Source of the DNA: Chrysiogenia bacterium
GTDB taxonomy: Bacteria > JAGRBM01
Length of the DNA stretch: 11,038 nucleotides
NCBI GenBank assembly: GCA_020434085.1
Contig: JAGRBM010000301.1
Location: 1 to 11,038, forward strand
Reading direction: 5' to 3'
In this document: piece after piece, positions 7,081-11,038 of the stretch
How positions within the stretch are numbered: position 1 is the first letter of the stretch
Layout: each line of letters opens with the position of its first letter
Made by a program: the position numbers and the translations under genes
The notes under the pieces: generated by a model
The model's input: only the letters and a program-made list of their open reading frames with translations
Told to the model about the DNA's origin: nothing
Database searches by the model: none

Positions 7081-8270
7081 GGCGTGCAGCTCGCGTGCGG
7101 CGGGATGTGGCCGAAGGGGTCGCTGAGCATGGGGTTGCAGACAAACTCCCAGTCGGTCAGCGACTTCAGGAAGTTGATGAGATCCTGTTTTTCCTGCGCG
7201 GAAATGATGAACCCAGAAATCAGCACGTCCTTGTGGGGATTGGCGCTGCCGTCGCCGGCGTTGGGGTCGGGCGGGTCGATGGTGCGGCCGCCGGCGGCGT
7301 AGTGATCGACGACCTCTTCGAGGGTCGCGATGCTGCCATCGTGCATGTAGGGGGCGGTCAGCTCGATGTTGCGCAGGGTGGGGGCCTTGAACTTGCCCAT
7401 GTCCGCGTCATTGCCGGAGACTTCGATCAGGCCCTGATCGCTGGCCGGGTAGTCGCCAGTGCCGCCCACGTTGTAGAGGCCGTTGTTGTGAAAGGAAATT
7501 TCGTCGAGCAGGTTGCCCTCGTGATCAAGGGAGCTGGAGAAGTTGAACCCGCCGTGGCAGTGAAAGCATTCCAGGCGCTCCGAAAAGAAGAGCTGGCTTC
7601 CGCGCAGGGCGGAGGCGCTCAGCTCGCCGCGATCAAAGGCGGAGTTGCCCGAGATCAGGGTGCGCTGAAAAGCGCCGATGGCCTTGAGCAGGTTTTCTTT
7701 GGTGACCGGGTTTTCAGATTTTGGGAACGCATCGCGGAAGAGGGCGGCGTAGGTCTCATCTGCTTCCAGGCCGGCCAGCGCGTTGGGGAACGAAACATCG
7801 TCGAGTCCCAGCTCAACGGGAAACTCGCCAAAGAGCGGAATCGTTGCCTGCTCTTCGAAAGTGCGCAGGTGGTGGTTGGCCCATGTGAGGGTCGCCTGAT
7901 ACGCCGTGTTGGTCAGTGACATGGAATTGCGCCGGTTCACCTCGCCGGTGCTCCCCACGCCGCCGGTCAAGCCGTCGGAAAATGCCATGCGTTGCTGGTG
8001 GCAGGTCGCGCAAGAAATGTTTCCGCCGGTCGAGAGCCCACGCTCGTAAAAGAGGCGGCGCCCGAGTTCGACCTTGTCCGCGTTCATGGGGTTGTCGGCG
8101 GGGACCTGTGGGGCCGGAAAGCCCGCAGGCAGGTCAAAGACGTAACCTTGCGCGCCGGCGGCACTCTCAGTGCCGCCGCTGCAGGCAATGCTCTGGAACA
8201 GACACAGACAGACCGCCCCGGTGAGGGCGCCCCGTCGTTTCAAGCTTGCAAGGAATGCCGATCTGCGCAT
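7077..8270 (-). CDS. mbnH: Di-heme enzyme of the MbnH (MauG/CcP-like) family
   Basis: A 397-residue di-heme c-type protein of the bacterial cytochrome c peroxidase/MauG superfamily. Heme motifs are 'CATCH' (C87-H91) and 'CFHCH' (C235-H239). Other family landmarks are 'LGRRLFYERGLS', 'GEVNRRNSMSLTNTAYQ', 'FKAPTLRNIELTAPYMHDGS' (about 294-313) and 'FLKSLTDWEF'. Together with mbnP next door this identifies MbnH, whose known member oxidises a Trp of MbnP to kynurenine. The first 30 residues are a lipoprotein signal with lipobox 'SIAC' (C30), so it is probably membrane-anchored. The start at 8270 is chosen because the signal begins there and GAGAG lies 4 nt upstream; the open frame continues further into mbnP without signal-like sequence. 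C378 and C395 near the end could form a disulfide. The gap to mbnP is 7 nt. Confidence 0.92.
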   Translation of the reverse strand: MRRSAFLASLKRRGALTGAVCLCLFQSIACSGGTESAAGAQGYVFDLPAGFPAPQVPADNPMNADKVELGRRLFYERGLSTGGNISCATCHQQRMAFSDGLTGGVGSTGEVNRRNSMSLTNTAYQATLTWANHHLRTFEEQATIPLFGEFPVELGLDDVSFPNALAGLEADETYAALFRDAFPKSENPVTKENLLKAIGAFQRTLISGNSAFDRGELSASALRGSQLFFSERLECFHCHGGFNFSSSLDHEGNLLDEISFHNNGLYNVGGTGDYPASDQGLIEVSGNDADMGKFKAPTLRNIELTAPYMHDGSIATLEEVVDHYAAGGRTIDPPDPNAGDGSANPHKDVLISGFIISAQEKQDLINFLKSLTDWEFVCNPMLSDPFGHIPPHASCTP

Positions 8271-8277
8271 GTTGCTC

Positions 8278-9150
8278 TCACTGGACCGAGAAGAAACCCT
8301 GACCGTCGGTGTCTGTAAAAGGACCGACCTGATGGTCGAGGCCAAGTTCATCGAACACGGCAGGGCACTCTGGATCGTCTGGGGCGGACATGCATCCGGC
8401 GGCAGTTGCGGCGGTATTGACGCCCACATCCGCGCCGGAGAGCAGGTCGCCGATATCAGCGGCAATCACATTCTGGTCGGGGTCGTAGGAATCGAGACAG
8501 ACCTGAACGCGGTTGGGGTTGTCGCACGAGATGGCAGGCGTGGAGGGATCTCCGGTCGGCGTGCAGGACGTGCTTCCCAGATGAACATTCCAGTTGACGG
8601 GGCTGCCGTTGGGGTCGCCCTGGCCGTCGATACGCAGGAACTTGTAGCCCCCGTTCCAGTTCCACTGCATTCCCACGCTGTTGAGCGGCGCGGGAGCGGT
8701 GCCCGCGTCGATGTGGTTCATTTCAAAGGGAACCCCCATGGTAAAACAGACGCCGTCGTACTCGACCTCCGGCGCGGTGCCGAAGGCAAGGGTGTTGGTG
8801 GCGATGGTGCCGTTGCACCCGCCGCTCACGCCGGTCTCAAAATCGATGAGGGCCAGCCCGTCGTGCTGCCACGGGGTCTCGGAGAGATCCAGTGCCACGA
8901 GCGCGTCGTTGTCGGCGCGGCGCAACTGAACGTCGTAAACGAAGAAGCGAAAATCATCGACAAAGAACTCGTCGTTACCCGTGCCGATGTTGTTGTAGGT
9001 GCCGCAGGCAAACGGGTCGTCACTGACCAGACCAACAAATTGGACGGCATAGCCACTGTATGGAGCGACGAGGTTGTCGTCGCTGCAACTGATAGTTCCC
9101 ATGCTGACAAGCAGGGCGGCCAGGAGCCCGAGGATTCCCAGAGATTTCAT
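8278..9150 (-). CDS. mbnP: MbnP-family copper-binding protein (WxW type)
   Basis: A 290-residue exported protein of the MbnP family ('metallo-mystery pair'). Diagnostic features are 'PWQHDGLALIDFE' (about 93-105), 'VPFEMNHIDAG' with H146, and the WxW motif 'MQWNWNGGYKFLRIDG' (W163, W165). In characterised MbnP a tryptophan is converted by MbnH to kynurenine, which is required for copper binding. Beyond the lipobox-like C22 ('GTISC') there are eight cysteines (C49, C112, C135, C196, C209, C218, C253, C262), enough for four disulfides. H190 in 'NVHLGSTSC' is another candidate ligand. The ATG at 9150 has GGAG 10 nt upstream. It is the first gene of a four-gene operon, 124 nt behind regA. The family call is firm; lipid anchoring and the exact ligands are inference. 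Confidence 0.95.
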   Translation of the reverse strand: MKSLGILGLLAALLVSMGTISCSDDNLVAPYSGYAVQFVGLVSDDPFACGTYNNIGTGNDEFFVDDFRFFVYDVQLRRADNDALVALDLSETPWQHDGLALIDFETGVSGGCNGTIATNTLAFGTAPEVEYDGVCFTMGVPFEMNHIDAGTAPAPLNSVGMQWNWNGGYKFLRIDGQGDPNGSPVNWNVHLGSTSCTPTGDPSTPAISCDNPNRVQVCLDSYDPDQNVIAADIGDLLSGADVGVNTAATAAGCMSAPDDPECPAVFDELGLDHQVGPFTDTDGQGFFSVQ

Positions 9151-9210
9151 TATGAAGTCGCTCCATCGAACGTGTGATTTCAGGATGCAGGAGAACTCGG
9201 CATCGCTGGC

Positions 9211-9222
9211 ATCTAATTAGAT
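9211..9222. promoter_or_regulatory. 12-bp perfect palindrome in the mbnP promoter region
   Basis: ATCTAATTAGAT is fully self-complementary and strikingly AT-rich for this region. It lies 61 bp before the mbnP start. Reading the - strand, TTGCTG (9242-9237), a 17-bp spacer and TAATTA (9219-9214) make a weak -35/-10 pair, so the palindrome would cover the -10. That arrangement would suit an operator. The palindrome is seen directly; the promoter is a guess. Confidence 0.4.
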
Positions 9223-9243
9223 CTGGGAAGTTGGCGCAGCAAC

Positions 9244-9258
9244 GCGGCAAATTGTCGC
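9244..9258. promoter_or_regulatory. RegA/RegR/PrrA-type binding site upstream of mbnP
   Basis: The dyad GCGGC-AAATT-GTCGC fits the form GCGNC-N5-GNCGC. Read on the - strand (GCGACAATTTGCCGC), it agrees at 14 of 15 positions with the RegR box GNGRCRTTNNGNCGC as I recall it. It lies directly upstream of the weak -35 proposed for mbnP, centred about -44 from the presumed transcript start, an activator-like position. The gene for a RegA-like regulator ends 17 bp away. Binding is inferred, not shown. Confidence 0.5.
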
Positions 9259-9274
9259 ACCGGGAAACGGGAAA

Positions 9275-9829
9275 TCAGCGTGATGTCGGATACTTGGCCA
9301 GTTTTCGCTGGAGCGAGCGGCGGTGCAGGCCCAGCAGGCGGGCGGCCTTGGAGATGTTGCCGTCGCAGTCGGAGAGCACGCGGTTGATGTGCTCCCATTC
9401 CGCGCGTGCCAGGGAGGGAACCTCGTGCTCGAAATCGGGCGCGGTGTTGGGCGGGAGCTCGGCGCGCTCGAAGGCGGCGAGGATGTCGTCGGCGTCGGCG
9501 GGCTTGGGCAGGTAGTGGGTGGCCCCCAGCTTCACCGCATCCACGGCGGTGGCGATGCTGCCGTAGCCGGTGAGCACGACGATGATACAGTCGGGGAACT
9601 TGTCCTTGAGAATGCGGACCAGTTCCAGGCCGCTCATCCCTTCCATGCGCAGATCGACGACGGCGTAATCGGGGGCACGCTTGTCGGCGACCCGGAGCGC
9701 GTTCTCCCCGCTCTCGGCAGTGGCGACGTCGAAGCCCCGCTTTTCGAGCGCCCGGCCCAGCCGCTCGCGCAGGCGCTCGTCATCGTCGACAACGAGGGTG
9801 AGCTCGCGGCTGATCTGGATCTCGCTCAC
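9275..9829 (-). CDS. regA: RegA/PrrA/ActR-type redox response regulator
   Basis: A 184-residue DNA-binding response regulator, the same length as Rhodobacter RegA/PrrA. The receiver domain (about 10-122) has the acidic pocket D15-D17, phospho-acceptor D59 ('VVDLRMEG'), T87 ('VVLTGYGS') and K109 ('LPKP'). A short Pro-containing linker leads to a Fis-type helix-turn-helix, 'WEHINRVLSDCDGNIS' then 'KAARLLGLHRRSLQRKLAK' (about 145-179), the RegA hallmark. There is no AAA+ domain, so it is not NtrC. The GTG at 9829 is chosen because GGAGGAG lies just upstream and it overlaps the regB stop as GTGA; an upstream GTG at 9847 has no ribosome site. RegA proteins control redox-dependent energy metabolism; here the next gene is mbnP. 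The symbol is by family; prrA or actR would be equally valid. Confidence 0.88.
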   Translation of the reverse strand: MSEIQISRELTLVVDDDERLRERLGRALEKRGFDVATAESGENALRVADKRAPDYAVVDLRMEGMSGLELVRILKDKFPDCIIVVLTGYGSIATAVDAVKLGATHYLPKPADADDILAAFERAELPPNTAPDFEHEVPSLARAEWEHINRVLSDCDGNISKAARLLGLHRRSLQRKLAKYPTSR

Positions 9830-11037
9830 TTCTCCTCCCCCTCGCACGGAAGGCGCAGGCTCACCGTTGTGCCGGCGCCCGCGCGCGAATCGATGGTGAG
9901 CGTGCCGCCAAGGCTCTCGGTCAGCGTGCGCGCAAGAAACAGGCCAAGCCCCAGGCCCGTGCTCTTGGTGCTGAAGAATGGTTCGCCCGCGTGGGGGAGG
10001 GTGGCTTCGTCCATGCCGCAGCCCTCGTCCTTGACGCGCAGGAGAACAGTGCTGTCATCGCCTTCGGCGAGAAACTCCACGCTCTGATCTTCCCGGGAGG
10101 CTTCGAGCGCGTTGCGAATCAGGCTGGCCAGCACGCGCACCAGCGCGGTGCGGGGCACGGTCAGTGTGGCCGGGGGGAGGGGCTCCTGAACACGCACGCG
10201 CTGCAACCGCTCTTCACCGAGTTCATGAAGCGTAGCCGTAACGAGTTGCGCGAGCGTGTGGGAGGTGCGCCCCTCGCCGGGCACCTGCCCGGCATCGGCG
10301 CTCATCTGATCGAGAATTTTGCGGCAGCGCGAGACTTCCTCGCGAATCAGCCGCGTATCTTCGAGCAATTCGCCATCGGCGCCCGATTCGCCCAGCTCGC
10401 GTTCGAGTTCCCTGGCCGCTACCGCGATTGTGGCCAGCGGCGTGCCCAGCTCGTGCGCGGTTCCGGCGGCCAGCGTGGCCAGTGAGGCCAGTCGCTCGTT
10501 GCGCGCGGCCATCTCACGCGCCTGTGCGAGCTCGGCGCCGCGCTCGGCCAGTGCAGCGGTGACTTTCCCGACGAAGTAGGCGATGAGTCCCGCCGTCAGT
10601 ACAAAGGCAACCCACATCCCCTGCAGGTGCATGGAGAACCCCTGCGCGGGCTCACTCATGGCGCGGTGGTGGGCATGCGGATCTCCAGCACCGGGGATCG
10701 GAACGTTCGCGTAAAAGAGAAACCCGAAACCCACGCTGGCAAGTGCCACAAGTGCCCAGGTCCAGCGCGGGCCCAGCGCGACGGCGGCCAGTGTGACATG
10801 CACGAGATAGAGCGCGCTGAAGGGATTGCTCGGCCCGCCGCTCCAGTAGAGAAGCCCGGTCAGTGTGAGGGTATCGAGTGCGAGCAGCGCGCCGATGGTC
10901 CATTGGGGAAGCGTGTGGTCCTCGTCGCTTGCCAGCAGCGCAGTCGCCGCATTGGTCGCGGCAGTGAACGCAATCAGCGATAGCAGCGCCGCCAGTGGCA
11001 GGGACACCCCGGCCGCATAGACGCCGAGCACGAGAGC
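9826..11037 (-). CDS. regB: RegB/PrrB-type redox sensor histidine kinase, 5' truncated
   Basis: The frame is open through the right edge, so the N-terminus is missing; about 403 residues are visible. Counting from the GTG codon at 11031: transmembrane segments fill roughly 1-155, including the quinone-associated motif 'GGPSNPF' (65-71) and a His-rich loop 'PHAHH' (118-122). The dimerisation/phospho-acceptor helix is 'AAGTAHELGTPLATIAV' with H193. The conserved 'RCRKIL' holds C236, matching the redox-active Cys of RegB. The ATPase domain shows 'NALEAS' (N box, about 307-312), 'DEGCGMD' (G1) and 'STGLGLGLFL' (G2). RegB autophosphorylates when the quinone pool or the cysteine is reduced and passes phosphate to RegA. 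The stop overlaps the regA start by 4 nt. Few of these kinases are as easy to place; only the symbol (regB, prrB, actS) is a matter of lineage. Confidence 0.9.
   Translation of the reverse strand, partial: ALVLGVYAAGVSLPLAALLSLIAFTAATNAATALLASDEDHTLPQWTIGALLALDTLTLTGLLYWSGGPSNPFSALYLVHVTLAAVALGPRWTWALVALASVGFGFLFYANVPIPGAGDPHAHHRAMSEPAQGFSMHLQGMWVAFVLTAGLIAYFVGKVTAALAERGAELAQAREMAARNERLASLATLAAGTAHELGTPLATIAVAARELERELGESGADGELLEDTRLIREEVSRCRKILDQMSADAGQVPGEGRTSHTLAQLVTATLHELGEERLQRVRVQEPLPPATLTVPRTALVRVLASLIRNALEASREDQSVEFLAEGDDSTVLLRVKDEGCGMDEATLPHAGEPFFSTKSTGLGLGLFLARTLTESLGGTLTIDSRAGAGTTVSLRLPCEGEEK
9832..9838 (-). promoter_or_regulatory. Ribosome binding site of regA
   Basis: GGAGGAG read on the - strand lies 2-4 nt before the GTG at 9829, inside the last codons of regB. 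It selects this start over the GTG at 9847 and supports translational coupling of kinase and regulator. Confidence 0.65.
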
Positions 11038-11038
11038 A

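Noticed and set aside
7077-8270. Simple bacterial cytochrome c peroxidase
   Set aside because: The superfamily is the same, but the immediate mbnP neighbour and the sequence around both hemes point to the MbnH group; a plain peroxidase role is less likely though not excluded.
8271-8465. Upstream extension of MbnH overlapping mbnP
   Set aside because: The extension lacks signal-peptide character and buries the real lipoprotein signal that begins at 8270, which also has a ribosome site.
8170-9177. + strand open frame of 335 codons opposite mbnP
   Set aside because: It is antisense to mbnP, whose WxW and Cys pattern leaves no doubt about the coding strand.
9275-9829. Response regulator as NtrC, the partner of the sigma-54 promoter
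   Set aside because: At 184 residues it has only a receiver and a Fis-type helix-turn-helix. The AAA+ sigma-54 activation domain is absent and the adjacent kinase is RegB-type, so it cannot activate the amtB promoter in the NtrC way.

Overview
The window is GC-rich, gene-dense bacterial DNA with short intergenic gaps, Shine-Dalgarno-led starts and intrinsic terminators. A PII/AmtB/type I glutamine synthetase set with a sigma-54 promoter, a YacG zinc protein, a RegB/RegA-type two-component pair and an MbnP/MbnH pair together suggest a Gram-negative bacterium, either Pseudomonadota or one of the former deltaproteobacterial lineages. The species cannot be named from this sequence. No tRNA, rRNA, CRISPR array, insertion sequence or phage gene was seen.

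Left part, + strand (1-4640). The window opens inside the C-terminal glycoside-hydrolase half of a PgaB-like exopolysaccharide protein. A nitrogen-assimilation cluster follows: amtB (ammonium channel), glnK (PII signal protein) and glnA (type I glutamine synthetase), closed by a strong intrinsic terminator. A very good sigma-54 (-24/-12) promoter precedes amtB, and an NtrC-type dyad lies between glnK and glnA. The logic is classical: AmtB brings in ammonium, GlnK gates AmtB and reports 2-oxoglutarate/ATP state, and GlnA fixes ammonium into glutamine. GlnA keeps the adenylylatable tyrosine.

Middle (4640-5396). A convergent yacG (zinc protein, gyrase-inhibitor family) lies on the - strand. A 68-residue orphan gene on the + strand ends at a bidirectional terminator.

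Right part, - strand, transcribed right to left (11038 to 5397). A RegB-like redox sensor kinase (5' end outside the window) and its RegA-like regulator overlap by 4 nt. After 124 nt come four tightly packed genes: mbnP (WxW copper-binding protein), mbnH (di-heme MauG/CcP-like enzyme), an outer-membrane-barrel-like protein with a CxxC at its predicted mature N-terminus, and a lipoprotein of unknown function. Known MbnH enzymes oxidise a tryptophan of MbnP to kynurenine, which is needed for copper binding by MbnP. The gap before mbnP holds a 15-bp dyad close to the RegA/RegR/PrrA-type consensus and a separate 12-bp perfect palindrome. The working hypothesis is a redox-controlled, membrane-anchored copper-handling system. 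This is the most interesting part of the window: two of its four genes have no assigned function, and the regulatory link is inferred from sequence only.
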